A DNA stretch of 64,000 nt from Pseudoduganella ginsengisoli (GCF_009720865.1 NZ_WNLA01000020.1:80594-144593); one strand, 5' to 3'; shown: positions 45,174 through 54,229, counted from the first letter of the stretch. Notes: a model not told the origin generated them from the sequence alone. Numbers and translations: made by a program.

Positions 45174-45238
45174 CGGCCGGCTGGGCGGCTGCGGTTATAG
45201 TGTGGCCTTTAATACCATCGCAGCCGCAAGGACTTACC

Positions 45239-45454
45239 ATGACGTACGAAGAATACCTGGATGAAGTGACGACCCTGATCGTTGAAAAATACAACCTGGC
45301 GGACAAAGCCGCCATCAAGATCGTCGTCGATGCGCAAGATGCCGAGTTTTTCGTCAAGCACGACGATGACAAGCGCCTGCGCAATATCGACCAGGCGCAC
45401 AAGGATGCGAAGACGCTTTACATGGCGGCGACGGGCAAAGGCAAGAAAGCGTAA
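45239..45454 (+). CDS. Small hypothetical protein
   Basis: 71 aa, highly charged, rich in Lys and Asp: YEEYLDEVTTLIVEKYNLAD, then AEFFVKHDDDKRLRNIDQAH. No signal peptide or known domain. AAGGACTT stands before the ATG at 45239. Codon use matches the neighbours. It is convergent to the next gene with 7 bases between stops. No function is proposed. Confidence 0.7.
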   Translation: MTYEEYLDEVTTLIVEKYNLADKAAIKIVVDAQDAEFFVKHDDDKRLRNIDQAHKDAKTLYMAATGKGKKA

Positions 45455-45461
45455 GCCATGC

Positions 45462-45860
45462 TTAGCGGTACGCCGCCTCCGCCACGTGCGTATCGAAGAA
45501 TTCACGCAGCGCCGTGACTTTACCGTCGCGTACCGTGAAAATGTGCGCCCAGTCGCTGGCAAATTGTTTGCCGGTGGCGCGCACCGTGAAAGCATAGTGG
45601 CCCAGTACCACCACGCGCGAGCCTTGCGCAATGAATTCCATCGGCTCGAATACGTTGACTTCCTGCGCCGCCCCCATTTTTTCAAAGAATTCCATCACAC
45701 GGGCGCTGCCGTGGCGCCGCCCCGTGAAATCCACGCCTGGCACAGCCGGCAATTCCCATGAAATGTCTTCGTCGAAATACGACTTCAGGCTGGCGATGTC
45801 TCCCTTCTGGAATGCGTCATAGCACTGCTTAACGACATTCACATTCGCTTGCACGTCCAT
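45462..45860 (-). CDS. SnoaL-like nuclear transport factor 2 family protein
   Basis: 132 aa, one NTF2-like fold: VVKQCYDAFQKGDIASLKSYFDEDISWELP, then FTGRRHGSARVMEFFEKMG. It resembles ketosteroid-isomerase-like or SnoaL-like proteins. No specific activity is predicted. It stands alone, 67 bases after the zinc-ribbon gene that lies upstream on the same strand. Confidence 0.83.
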   Translation of the reverse strand: MDVQANVNVVKQCYDAFQKGDIASLKSYFDEDISWELPAVPGVDFTGRRHGSARVMEFFEKMGAAQEVNVFEPMEFIAQGSRVVVLGHYAFTVRATGKQFASDWAHIFTVRDGKVTALREFFDTHVAEAAYR

Positions 45861-45927
45861 GGTGGCCTCTCGGAGTCGGTTGGGGGACTTCCAGTATTGG
45901 CGGGCAAGCGGGGAAACTCAAGCTGGT

Positions 45928-46272
45928 TTAAGCCTTGCGCACGAATTCCGTTTTCAAGCCCATCTGGCCGAAACCATCGATCTTGCAATCGATATCGTGG
46001 TCGCCATCGACCAGGCGGATATTCTTGACTTTGGTGCCTTGTTTGACGACGCCGCCACCACCCTTCAATTTCAAATCCTTGATGACCACGACGGTGTCGC
46101 CATCTTGCAGCACGTTGCCGGATGCGTCGCGCCACACGCGGGCGGTTTCCGCAGCCGTGTCGCCGCCGGCCACAGGCCATTCATGGGCGCACTCGGGGCA
46201 AACATAGTTGCCCGTGCCGTCTTCATAAGTCAGGGTCGACGCGCATTGCGGGCAGGGAGGCAGGGTAGACAT
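45928..46272 (-). CDS. yjdM: Zinc-ribbon protein, PhnA/YjdM family
   Basis: 114 aa. The N-terminal zinc ribbon has CPQC and CPEC, and the C-terminal PhnA domain has GDTVVVIKDLKLKGGGGVVKQGTKVKNIRLVDGDHDIDCKIDGFG. Despite the old name PhnA it is not phosphonoacetate hydrolase; the function is unknown. ATG 46272 is preferred to a TTG six codons earlier. It stands alone with a normal length for the family. Confidence 0.88.
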   Translation of the reverse strand: MSTLPPCPQCASTLTYEDGTGNYVCPECAHEWPVAGGDTAAETARVWRDASGNVLQDGDTVVVIKDLKLKGGGGVVKQGTKVKNIRLVDGDHDIDCKIDGFGQMGLKTEFVRKA

Positions 46273-46439
46273 AATGGTAATTACCTTCAAATGACATTAA
46301 CATGAAATTGTAACAGGTGCAGCCCTTTGAATGCCGCGTGGCCTTTCCGGCACGAAAATAGAACGTTGGTGCTGCGCTGAACGCATTTCTTGTGTAAGGT
46401 GTTGCCAAGCCCGGTAACCTTTTTGAAAGTCTTCCCAGC

Positions 46440-47753
46440 ATGGCAAGTGATGCACCGCTCTACAAGAATCAGGTAATGCTGCTGTCCCAGAGTTTCTTCA
46501 TCAAGGATAACCAGGCCGAATTGCAGTTACACGCGCATAAATACGATTTCGACTTTCGTTTCTTCAATGAGGTATGGGAGTTTGTCGAAGCCGTCGTCTG
46601 CGACCGGGGCCATAGCCTGTTCGTGATCGACCTCGATGCGCTGCACAATATGCAGTCGGACATGGCTGACAGCCGCAAAACGCTGATGCTCAGTGAATTG
46701 CTGCAGCGCCTGCCGCAAGACCAGAGCTACGTCTACCTGCAAAGCGCACGCCAGGGCGGCCGCTTCCTGCTGCAACAGCGGCTGGTCGACAGCAATTGCC
46801 TCGCTTATGCGGAAAAGCCGATCGCCAACGACGTGCTGGTGGATAAACTGTTTAACTTGTTTGTCCAGCGCAAACGGGGGGATTTGGTGCGTTTGATGTA
46901 CCTGGGCGAACCCGTCGGCCTCGATGACGGCGCGCTGATGCACCGCCGCCTTGAAGTGATCCACCATGCCGATGCGCAGACCTTGCATTTGCGCGTCAAA
47001 GAACTGCAGCCCGATATGGTGCTGATCACGGAAGCGGAATATGCGCGCACGGAAGCCATCGTGCGGGTGTTGAAGAAAAATATCGAAGCGGACCCGGTGC
47101 GGGAAATCATGCTGCTGCAGCGCCATCCCGACGCCGGCGTGACGGAGCGTGCGCTGCACAGCGGCTTTGACGATATCCTGATGCTGACGGATCCCGGCGT
47201 ACTGGCGTCGCAACTGGTCAACCGCGCCAACAAAATCCGCATCAACAAGGATTTGATCGGCAAGGACCGCGCCACCGGCTTGCTGAACAAGGTCGGCCTG
47301 CAAAAGAAAGCGCAAGACTTGATTCGCCGCGCCGCGCGGGAAAACCGTCCGCTGGCCTTCGGTGTCGTCGATATCGACAAGTTCAAGACCATCAATGATA
47401 CGTGGGGCCATTATTTCGGCGACATCGTCATCAAGCGCCTGGCGCTGACTTTGGCGCCGAGCATGGGCGAAGACGATTTGCTGAGCCGCTTTGGCGGCGA
47501 AGAATTCGTCATGGTGTTCTGGGACTGCACGCTGGAGCAGGGCTGGGAAAAAATGGATGCGCTGCGCCAGGCGTTTGGCGCGATCCCGTTTGAAGTCAAG
47601 CCGGGCGACGTGCGCCGCTTTTCGTTCAGCGGCGGCGTGGCGGCTTATCCCGAATACAAATCCGAAAACGAATTATTCCTGCGCGCGGACGCCATGCTGT
47701 ATGAAGCGAAGCAGGGCGGGCGTAACCGGATTTGCCAGCGGCCTGCCGGTTAA
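46440..47753 (+). CDS. Cytoplasmic REC-like/GGDEF diguanylate cyclase
   Basis: 437 aa, no membrane helices. Two receiver-like regions precede the GGDEF domain: residues about 10-125 and 140-275, the second with HLRVKELQPDMVLITEAEYARTEAIVRVL. They are divergent and I could not fix phospho-acceptor Asp residues, so their function as receivers is uncertain. The GGDEF part (about 275-435) has RATGLLNKVGL, FGVVDIDKFKTINDTWGH and the active motif FGGEEFVMVF. It should make cyclic di-GMP. Its end overlaps that of the DUF2987-like gene by 4 bases. Confidence 0.86.
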   Translation: MASDAPLYKNQVMLLSQSFFIKDNQAELQLHAHKYDFDFRFFNEVWEFVEAVVCDRGHSLFVIDLDALHNMQSDMADSRKTLMLSELLQRLPQDQSYVYLQSARQGGRFLLQQRLVDSNCLAYAEKPIANDVLVDKLFNLFVQRKRGDLVRLMYLGEPVGLDDGALMHRRLEVIHHADAQTLHLRVKELQPDMVLITEAEYARTEAIVRVLKKNIEADPVREIMLLQRHPDAGVTERALHSGFDDILMLTDPGVLASQLVNRANKIRINKDLIGKDRATGLLNKVGLQKKAQDLIRRAARENRPLAFGVVDIDKFKTINDTWGHYFGDIVIKRLALTLAPSMGEDDLLSRFGGEEFVMVFWDCTLEQGWEKMDALRQAFGAIPFEVKPGDVRRFSFSGGVAAYPEYKSENELFLRADAMLYEAKQGGRNRICQRPAG

Positions 47754-48478
47754 TCGTAGACTGTGCCGATGCCCAGCGGCCTGCTTTTCGCGACGATGCC
47801 GCCATCCGCAGGCCACGCGGCAAAGCGCACCACCGCCAGCCGGTAGTGGCCCATCGTGGCATTTTCAAACGGGTAGCCCGGTTCCGCAGGGAGCGCCGTC
47901 AATTTGCCTGCCGCGTCGCGGTAGTACACGTCCGGCGCCGGCCCGTTCATTGGATACACGAATTTTACGCCGTCACACTGTTTGCCGATCAGCCGCAGCC
48001 GGTAGCCCGATTCGCGCTGGGCGCTGAGCAACTGTTCGCATGCGGCGCGCAAGTTCGCCATGCTGTAGACGCCATCATCGCGCTCGCGGATGGAATAGCG
48101 GCCGCTGAACTGGAAATGCCCTTTATGGCGGTTCAGGCGCAGCACCGCATCTTCATCGTAAGCCTGCTTCAGCATGGGCAGCGTGGCGCGGCCCAGCGCA
48201 TCGACGGGAATCGCCAGATTCACGGTTTCGCCTTCAAGCCGTATTTGCAAACCCTCCATGGATTCATCCGGCGTGTTGGGGCGGATCTGCATGTGCGCCT
48301 GGATCAGCGGGCGCACTTTCACATATGGCTCAAAGAAACGCGCCGCCTTGTATGCATGGCGGTAGCTGTGCCATTCCGCGTCGCGCTGGGCGGGGATGGC
48401 GACACTGGGTACATCGGCAGCGGCAATGGCGAACAGTGGCTGCAGTACTGCGGCAAGGATCAGCGGTTTGATGGACAT
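47750..48478 (-). CDS. Exported protein, DUF2987-like
   Basis: 242 aa with a signal peptide (ILAAVLQPLFAIAAADV). The mature part is beta-rich with RLRLIGKQCDGVKFVYPMNGP and two cysteines (near residues 165 and 180) that may form a disulphide. It resembles DUF2987 proteins, but the match is from memory and weak. ATG 48478 is chosen because a signal peptide begins there. It stands alone, divergent from the sensor kinase gene. Confidence 0.6.
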   Translation of the reverse strand: MSIKPLILAAVLQPLFAIAAADVPSVAIPAQRDAEWHSYRHAYKAARFFEPYVKVRPLIQAHMQIRPNTPDESMEGLQIRLEGETVNLAIPVDALGRATLPMLKQAYDEDAVLRLNRHKGHFQFSGRYSIRERDDGVYSMANLRAACEQLLSAQRESGYRLRLIGKQCDGVKFVYPMNGPAPDVYYRDAAGKLTALPAEPGYPFENATMGHYRLAVVRFAAWPADGGIVAKSRPLGIGTVYD

Positions 48479-48620
48479 GGCGCACAATTTTACGGCATGG
48501 CAGGCCAGCGGGCCCGTGCCGGAAGTCATGCCGTCAATGAGGTCCATGACTTTCGGCACTTTGCCGGTGCGCAGTCAACGCGTAGAATTGCGCGCTTGCC
48601 CTTGCCAAAATGACAGGCCC

Positions 48621-49865
48621 ATGACCGTCACCAACCGCTATCCTGCCGCCGCCAAGGCGGCCTGCCTGCTTTTCGGTTTCCTCGAACTCTATACGCCGTG
48701 GGCCGCCGGTCCGGAACACGCTGACATGCGCCATCCAGCCGGCTTGCTGGCCCGCTGGCTGGCAGGCATGGTTACGCCTGCCGCATCGCTGGTACGCGCT
48801 GGCTCGGACCAGCAGGCGCTGGCATATTGGCTGTTCCTGGGCGCACAGTGCGTGCTGGTTGCTGCTTTCATTGGCTTACTGTGCTGGCGCATACGCCCGG
48901 GCCACGCACGCTCGCACAGGCTTGGCACGGCTTTGATGGGGGGGCAGATGGCCATCGCGGTGGCGCTGGATTCACTGGCGTTCCATTTTGTGCTGGCTGC
49001 CGAATTGACAGCGCTGCTGCCGCTGCGCCGTGCGGCGTGGTGGGTGTCGGCCCTGTTCACGCTGGGTGCAGGCGTCGATGTCGCCATGCTGGCGGCGGTA
49101 CGGGACCATATGGGCGACAGCCGATTGCTGGCGATCCTGGCGGCACTGACGTTTGAACGCTGCATCGTATTGCTGGGCGTGGCCTTTGCGTGGCTGGCGC
49201 GGCAAGAGTACGCGGGGCGCGTGCGCCTGGCCGCATCGAATGCGCAATTGCGCGCGACCCAGTCGCTGCTGGCCGACACCGTGCGCACATCCGAGCGGAT
49301 GCGCATTGCCCGCGACTTGCATGACGCCGTCGGGCACCACCTTACGGCACTCAACCTGCATCTGGACCTGGCCATGCGCCAGTCCGAAGGCAGGCACCCT
49401 GGCGCGTTGGGGACCGCGGCTGAACTGGGCCGGTCGCTGCTGGCAGAAGTGCGCAGTGTCGTCAGCGCGGAGCGTGCAGAACACGGGGTGAATGTGCGCC
49501 AGGCGCTGGAATTGCTGTGCACTGGTATTCCGTCACCTTCCATCGTGCTCACGGTGGACCATCGCATCGATAGCTGCCCGCCTGCCGCAGCCCACACCTT
49601 GCTGTGCTGCGTGCAGGAAGCCATTACCAATGCGGTGCGCCATGCAGGGGCGGCCACGCTGTCCATTGCTATCCAACGCAGCGGAAATGGCGTGGCCGCG
49701 TGCATCGAAGATGATGGCCGGGGCAGCAGCGGGGCGCCGGAAGGCAACGGGCTTACCGGCATGCGCGAACGGCTGGCGGCGCAAGGCGGTTCGCTCAAGA
49801 TAGGCAGTCCGCGGCGCGGCTATGCGCTGGAATTGTCGCTGCCTTTTGCAGGAGTGTCGCCATGA
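48621..49865 (+). CDS. NarL-type sensor histidine kinase
   Basis: 414-aa inner-membrane sensor. Residues about 10-200 hold about five or six membrane helices. The HisKA_3 domain has RMRIARDLHDAVGHHLTALNLHLDLA with H234 as phospho-acceptor, and the ATPase domain has EAITNAVRHAG and GNGLTGMRERL. It phosphorylates the response regulator encoded next, whose start overlaps this stop by 4 bases. ATG 48621 is chosen with ACAGG before it. The signal is unknown. Confidence 0.88.
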   Translation: MTVTNRYPAAAKAACLLFGFLELYTPWAAGPEHADMRHPAGLLARWLAGMVTPAASLVRAGSDQQALAYWLFLGAQCVLVAAFIGLLCWRIRPGHARSHRLGTALMGGQMAIAVALDSLAFHFVLAAELTALLPLRRAAWWVSALFTLGAGVDVAMLAAVRDHMGDSRLLAILAALTFERCIVLLGVAFAWLARQEYAGRVRLAASNAQLRATQSLLADTVRTSERMRIARDLHDAVGHHLTALNLHLDLAMRQSEGRHPGALGTAAELGRSLLAEVRSVVSAERAEHGVNVRQALELLCTGIPSPSIVLTVDHRIDSCPPAAAHTLLCCVQEAITNAVRHAGAATLSIAIQRSGNGVAACIEDDGRGSSGAPEGNGLTGMRERLAAQGGSLKIGSPRRGYALELSLPFAGVSP

Positions 49866-50491
49866 TCCGCGTGATATTGGTCGATGACCAGATGCTGGTG
49901 CGCAGCGGTATCCGCGGCTTGCTGGACTTGACGCCGGATATCCGCGTCATCGCGGAAGCGGCCGATGGCAATGAAGCGGCCCACGTCATTGCGCGCGAAC
50001 AGGCCGATGTGCTGCTGCTCGACGTGCGCATGCCCCATTGCAGCGGCATTGACTTGCTGCGGCGCGAGCCGGACCGCTTGCCGCCCACGATCCTGTTGAC
50101 GACTTTTGACGATGATGAGGCGCTGCTCGATGGCATGCGCGCCGGTGCCCGGGGATTCCTGCTGAAAGATATTTCGCTGGAACGGCTGGCGGACGGCATC
50201 CGCAGCGTCGCCAGCGGGGCAACCCTGTTCCGGCCTGCGCTGACGGAGCGCACCCGTGCCGCGTACGAAAAGCCCGTGGCTGTCCCTGCAGCGCAGGCAA
50301 CCCCGCTGACCAGCCGCGAAACGGAAATCCTCGCGCTGATGGCGGCCGGGATGAACAACGCGGAAATTGCGCAAGCGCTGGGGCCCAGCGAGGGTACGGT
50401 CAAGAATCATGTGTCCAGCATCCTGTCCAAGCTGGGCGTGCGGGACCGCGTGCGCGCTGTGCTGCGCGGGCTGGAATTGGGGCATATCTGA
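49862..50491 (+). CDS. NarL/LuxR family response regulator
   Basis: 209 aa. The receiver domain (1-120) has VDDQ and the phospho-acceptor in LLLDVRMP, and the C-terminal LuxR helix-turn-helix has LTSRETEILALMAAGMNNAEIAQALGPSEGTVKNHVSSILSKLGVRDR. It is the partner of the upstream kinase. The next gene's ATG overlaps the TGA by one base, so all three are one operon. The targets are not known. Confidence 0.93.
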   Translation: MIRVILVDDQMLVRSGIRGLLDLTPDIRVIAEAADGNEAAHVIAREQADVLLLDVRMPHCSGIDLLRREPDRLPPTILLTTFDDDEALLDGMRAGARGFLLKDISLERLADGIRSVASGATLFRPALTERTRAAYEKPVAVPAAQATPLTSRETEILALMAAGMNNAEIAQALGPSEGTVKNHVSSILSKLGVRDRVRAVLRGLELGHI

Positions 50492-51210
50492 TGAAGCCTG
50501 CCGTCGCATGCACAGCCTTCTTGCTGGCATCCCCTGTTTGCGCGCAGGCAGAGGCCAGCCTGCTGCCGGAAGGTTCCGTGGACGTGGCGGTCGCGGCAGT
50601 TGCCGGTATCGTACCAGCGGCGCCAGGCAGTGCGGCGCGCAAGGCATTCCTGCTGCCGCAATTTTATGCCGAATGGAGCAACGGGATGTTCATTGACGGT
50701 TTCGCGGCGGGCATCCAATTGTCGCGCGATCCGCAGTGGAAGTTTGGCCCGATGGTGGCGCTTGATCTCGGCGCACAGCGCACCGATGGCAGCCACCGTG
50801 GCATGCGGCCCGTGTTCGGCGCCTTTGCCGACTATATGCCCATGCGGGAACTGAACTTGCACGCCCATGCCGTGGCGCCGGCAGGGCGGGATGGCAATGG
50901 CATGCTGGTCAACTTGCGGGCCGGAACCCCGGTGCTGCAGGGGGCGCATGCCGTGCTGGCGATCGGGCTGGGGGCAAATTTGGCCGATGCCGGCTACACG
51001 CAGTCAGTCTTTGGCACGGCCCGCTATCAGGCAAGCGGCGGGGTGCGTGACGTGTTTGCCGACGCGCACTGGACATGGCAAATGAGCCGGAAAACCACGT
51101 TGAAAGCTTCGCTGCAATCCAGTGTCCTGCAAGGCGATGCCGCCGCCAGCCCGCGCACGGCGCAGCGTACCGGCACGGCGGCGTTGGTGGCGCTGCGCTA
51201 TGGGTTTTGA
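50491..51210 (+). CDS. MipA/OmpV-like outer membrane protein
   Basis: 239 aa with a signal peptide (TAFLLASPVCAQAEA). The mature part has alternating beta strands ending in Phe (LVALRYGF), as outer-membrane barrels do, and resembles MipA/OmpV proteins (murein hydrolase-interacting scaffold). Its start overlaps the response regulator's stop by one base, an unusual link of a barrel to a two-component system. Confidence 0.75.
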   Translation: MKPAVACTAFLLASPVCAQAEASLLPEGSVDVAVAAVAGIVPAAPGSAARKAFLLPQFYAEWSNGMFIDGFAAGIQLSRDPQWKFGPMVALDLGAQRTDGSHRGMRPVFGAFADYMPMRELNLHAHAVAPAGRDGNGMLVNLRAGTPVLQGAHAVLAIGLGANLADAGYTQSVFGTARYQASGGVRDVFADAHWTWQMSRKTTLKASLQSSVLQGDAAASPRTAQRTGTAALVALRYGF

Positions 51211-51214
51211 TCCG

Positions 51215-51784
51215 TCAAAACCCTACTTTGACTCCCAGCTTCAATCCATCCTGCTTGATGTTCAGGCCAGGTTTTTGCGTCTTGCCGATGTGCTCATATT
51301 CCGCCGTGACTGCAATGGCCTTGGTCACGTTGTAGGCGAAACCCACGCCCAGCAGTGGCTTGGTGGATGACGTGCTGTCCGACGTGCCCATGCCATCGGT
51401 TGCCTTGAATTGATTGCGCGCCACGCCGGCCTTGCCAAACACGGACCATGCGTCATTGAACTGGTGGGTCAGCCGCACCGCTGCGTAAACGCTGTTCATT
51501 TTGAACGTGGGGTCGCCGGGCAAACCCAGCGCGGACTTGCTGAAATGCGTGCTGCCGGCCTGCCCATAGCCTGCTTCCAGCGCCACCATTTCGTTCAATG
51601 CATAACCGCCATACAGTTTGAACGCGGCTTTCGCATCTTCCTTGTCTGATTTGCCATTGATGGGATTGTTGAATGTGTAGCTGCCGCCTTTTGCCGCGGT
51701 GACGCCCATGTAAAAATCATCTGCGAATGCGGCAGATGGCGTCAGCGTTGCCGCCAGCAGGGCGGCGATCAATGTTTTTGACAT
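51215..51784 (-). CDS. Outer membrane beta-barrel protein
   Basis: 189 aa with a signal peptide (LIAALLAATLTPSAAFADD). The mature part is a small barrel of the OmpA/OmpX type: FYMGVTAAKGGSYTF, LYGGYALNEMVALEAGYG, VFGKAGVARNQFKAT, ending with Phe (KLGVKVGF). AGGAA precedes the ATG at 51784. It converges on the MipA-like gene with 4 bases between stops. It probably has a role in envelope stress or adhesion, but this is inference. Confidence 0.85.
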   Translation of the reverse strand: MSKTLIAALLAATLTPSAAFADDFYMGVTAAKGGSYTFNNPINGKSDKEDAKAAFKLYGGYALNEMVALEAGYGQAGSTHFSKSALGLPGDPTFKMNSVYAAVRLTHQFNDAWSVFGKAGVARNQFKATDGMGTSDSTSSTKPLLGVGFAYNVTKAIAVTAEYEHIGKTQKPGLNIKQDGLKLGVKVGF

Positions 51785-51925
51785 ACAGTTCCTTGAAAGT
51801 GATGAGTGCTGGTTGCGGCGGAATGGGGTGCCCAACCAGTGCATCGATTCTAGGAAAATGAACTGTGCCGCACATGTGCCGAAAGGCATAGGCGCAAGGG
51901 CGGGATTTGACGTTCTGCCCTCCGG

Positions 51926-51942
51926 ATTGTGCAGTCTGTCGC
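51926..51942 (+). promoter_or_regulatory. 17-base motif shared with 23787-23803
   Basis: ATTGTGCAGTCTGTCGC, identical to the copy upstream of the M61 gene; here it ends 71 bases before the CPBP protease start. Confidence 0.35.
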
Positions 51943-52012
51943 ATGCCGCAATACGGAACATGCTTCGAACGACACAATGCTGATCTTTCAAAAGAACCAT
52001 AGGGAGACCATC

Positions 52013-52765
52013 ATGTCGTTACGCCAAGCCGCCGCCAGGCATCCAGTCCTTGCTGCCACACTGTGTGCAGGAGTGCAGTTCCTCATTACCACGCTGATCC
52101 TCAAAGCCGGCATGGCGTACGCGCCTGCCGCCTTTGGCAAAGTCAAATTGCTGGCATTTGCATCGACCGTGGTTTTGCCGCTGGCGCTGGTGCACAGCTT
52201 CGGCATGTGGCGGCAAGTGGGTTTGCACGTCGCCGAGACCAAACCCAGCAAAATCTTTTTCGCCAGCATGCTGCTGTGCGTACTGTTCCTGTCGATGGGC
52301 GTACACCTGATGCCGCAGCGGCCCCTGGGCGCAGAAGTGTTGATCCAGTTGATCAATGCGTTTGGCGAGGAACTGCTGTTCCGTGGCGTGATCTTTGTGA
52401 TCTTGCTGGCACTGCCGCGCTGGCAAGCGATCATGATTTCCGGCGTGCTGTTTGGCGGTATGCACCTGATCCACGGTTTCATGGATGGCAATTGGCAGCA
52501 TGCGGCATGGTGGGCCTTGGCGACGTGTTTGTCGGGCATGATGTTTGCCGCTGTGCGCTACAGCACCGGCGGCCTGTGGCTGACCATCGTGCTGCACATG
52601 GCGCTGAACCTCAGCAAAATTTATTCGAATATCGAGCCGGCTGCGGGCCACGCTACGCTGCTGGTGGCGGAGCGGCTGGCATACGGCATCGAGTTCGCGC
52701 TGGTGGCGTGGGTGATGTACCGTGGCAGCCGGGGGGCGCAGCCGCCGGTGGCGGCTGCGTCGTAA
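52013..52765 (+). CDS. CPBP family intramembrane metalloprotease
   Basis: 250 aa with about six to eight membrane helices. The CPBP motif is complete: EELLFRG (E119, E120, R124) and FGGMHLIHG (H151), with a further helix near residue 190. Bacterial members process membrane proteins or act in prenyl-end removal and bacteriocin immunity; the role here is unknown. ATG 52013 is chosen with AGGGAG before it. Confidence 0.88.
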   Translation: MSLRQAAARHPVLAATLCAGVQFLITTLILKAGMAYAPAAFGKVKLLAFASTVVLPLALVHSFGMWRQVGLHVAETKPSKIFFASMLLCVLFLSMGVHLMPQRPLGAEVLIQLINAFGEELLFRGVIFVILLALPRWQAIMISGVLFGGMHLIHGFMDGNWQHAAWWALATCLSGMMFAAVRYSTGGLWLTIVLHMALNLSKIYSNIEPAAGHATLLVAERLAYGIEFALVAWVMYRGSRGAQPPVAAAS

Positions 52766-52781
52766 GCCCCTGGGACGCCAT

Positions 52782-54146
52782 TTAAACGTAGCGCGCCAGC
52801 AGTGCGCCATCCAGTGCCGCGTCCAGTTGCATGCGCACGAAATGGCCGGCGCCTGGCGCGACCGAAATCTCGCGCCCATCGTCGGCCAGCAGCCGCGTCA
52901 CCATCACGTCGCGGTTGCCCTGCGGGTGCACCGCTTCCAGCCGGTCGCCCACGGAAAAGCGGTTTTTGACTTCGATCCGCGCCCAGCCATCGGCGACATT
53001 CAATACGTCGCCGACATACTGGCTGCGGTCGACTTCCGATGCGCCGCGCATATAGTTCTGGTAAGCCTGCGTGTGGTGGCGCTGGTAAAAGCCATCCGTG
53101 TAGCCACGGTTGGCCAAGCCTTGCAACTGGCCCAGCAAGCCCGGGTAAAACGGACGTCCCGCCACGGCGTCGTCGATGGCCTGGCGGTAGACTTGCGCCG
53201 TGCGCGCCACGTAGTACAGCGACTTCGTGCGGCCTTCGACTTTCAGTGAATTCACGCCGATTTTCACGAGCCGTTCGATATGCTCGACCGCCCGTAAATC
53301 CTTGGAATTCATGATGTATGTGCCGTGTTCATCTTCCAGGATCGGCATCAGTTCACCGGGGCGTTCCGCTTCCTCGATCAAATAGGGGCGGTCCGCCAGC
53401 GGGTGGCGCGGCTGCTGGTGCAGTGCGGACAACGGCCGTTCCGCCTGTTCCAGCGCCTGTTTGAATTGCAGCTGAATCACTTGCGGTTCGGGCGGCGCCA
53501 GATCGCCGCTGGCGTCCTCCACGGCGTTGCCCACCTTGTAGTCCCAGCGGCAGGAATTCGTGCACGTGCCCTGGTTGGAATCGCGGTGATTGAAATAGCC
53601 GGACAGCAGGCAGCGGCCCGAATACGCAATGCACAGCGCGCCGTGCACGAACACTTCCAGTTCCATTTCCGGGCAGCGCTGGCGGATTTCTTCGACTTCA
53701 TCGAGCGACAATTCGCGCGACAAGATCACGCGCGTCAATCCCATGCGGTGCCAGAATTTCACGTCGGCCCAGTTGACGGCATTCGCTTGCACGGACAGGT
53801 GCACGGGCACGTCCGGCCACTTGTCGCGCACCATCATGATGAGGCCCGGGTCGGCCATGATCAGCGCATCGGGCTGCATGGCAATCACGGGTTCCATATC
53901 GCGCAGATAGGTTTTCAGCTTCGCGTTGTGCGCAAAGATATTGCTGGCGACGAAGAATTTTTTTCCGCGCGCGTGTGCGCCGTCGATGCCGTCCTGCAGC
54001 GCCTTCAACGTGGAAAAGTCGTTATTGCGCACGCGCAGGCTGTAGCGCGGCTGGCCTGCGTAGACCGCGTCGGCGCCGAAATCAAAGGCGGCGTGCATTT
54101 TAGCCAGCGAACCGGCAGGGAGGAGAAGTTCGGGAGCGGACAGCAT
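52782..54146 (-). CDS. trhP: U32 peptidase family protein, TrhP/YegQ-like tRNA hydroxylase
   Basis: 454 aa. It resembles E. coli TrhP (YegQ), which with prephenate hydroxylates tRNA uridine 34 without O2. The U32 pattern is present: ELLLPAGSLAKMHAAFDFGADAVYAGQPRYSLR, then EVFVHGALCIAYSGRCLLSGYFNHRDSNQGTCTNSCRW with the cluster of cysteines, and a C-terminal domain with YVGDVLNVADGWARIEVKNRFSVGD. A hairpin (AACCTGCG paired with CGCAGGTT, 54153-54176) lies just before the ATG and covers the likely ribosome site GCAGG. An FNR-type box lies at 54201. It is divergent to nothing and follows the LLM gene on the same strand. Confidence 0.87.
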   Translation of the reverse strand: MLSAPELLLPAGSLAKMHAAFDFGADAVYAGQPRYSLRVRNNDFSTLKALQDGIDGAHARGKKFFVASNIFAHNAKLKTYLRDMEPVIAMQPDALIMADPGLIMMVRDKWPDVPVHLSVQANAVNWADVKFWHRMGLTRVILSRELSLDEVEEIRQRCPEMELEVFVHGALCIAYSGRCLLSGYFNHRDSNQGTCTNSCRWDYKVGNAVEDASGDLAPPEPQVIQLQFKQALEQAERPLSALHQQPRHPLADRPYLIEEAERPGELMPILEDEHGTYIMNSKDLRAVEHIERLVKIGVNSLKVEGRTKSLYYVARTAQVYRQAIDDAVAGRPFYPGLLGQLQGLANRGYTDGFYQRHHTQAYQNYMRGASEVDRSQYVGDVLNVADGWARIEVKNRFSVGDRLEAVHPQGNRDVMVTRLLADDGREISVAPGAGHFVRMQLDAALDGALLARYV

Positions 54147-54200
54147 GGGCGAAACCTGCGAAAAATTGCGCAGGTTAGCCGGGGCTGCCGGTGGCTGTAT

Positions 54201-54214
54201 ATGATCTAAATCAA
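54201..54214 (-). promoter_or_regulatory. FNR/Anr-type box before the trhP-like gene
   Basis: ATGATCTAAATCAA here reads TTGATTTAGATCAT on the minus strand and fits TTGAT-N4-ATCAA with one mismatch. Its centre is 61 bases upstream of the ATG at 54146. A weak -10 (TAACCT, 54172-54177) would place the transcription start near 54166, giving a centre near -41.5, as for class II FNR activation. Confidence 0.6.
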
Positions 54215-54229
54215 ATTTCGCCCAGTTTT

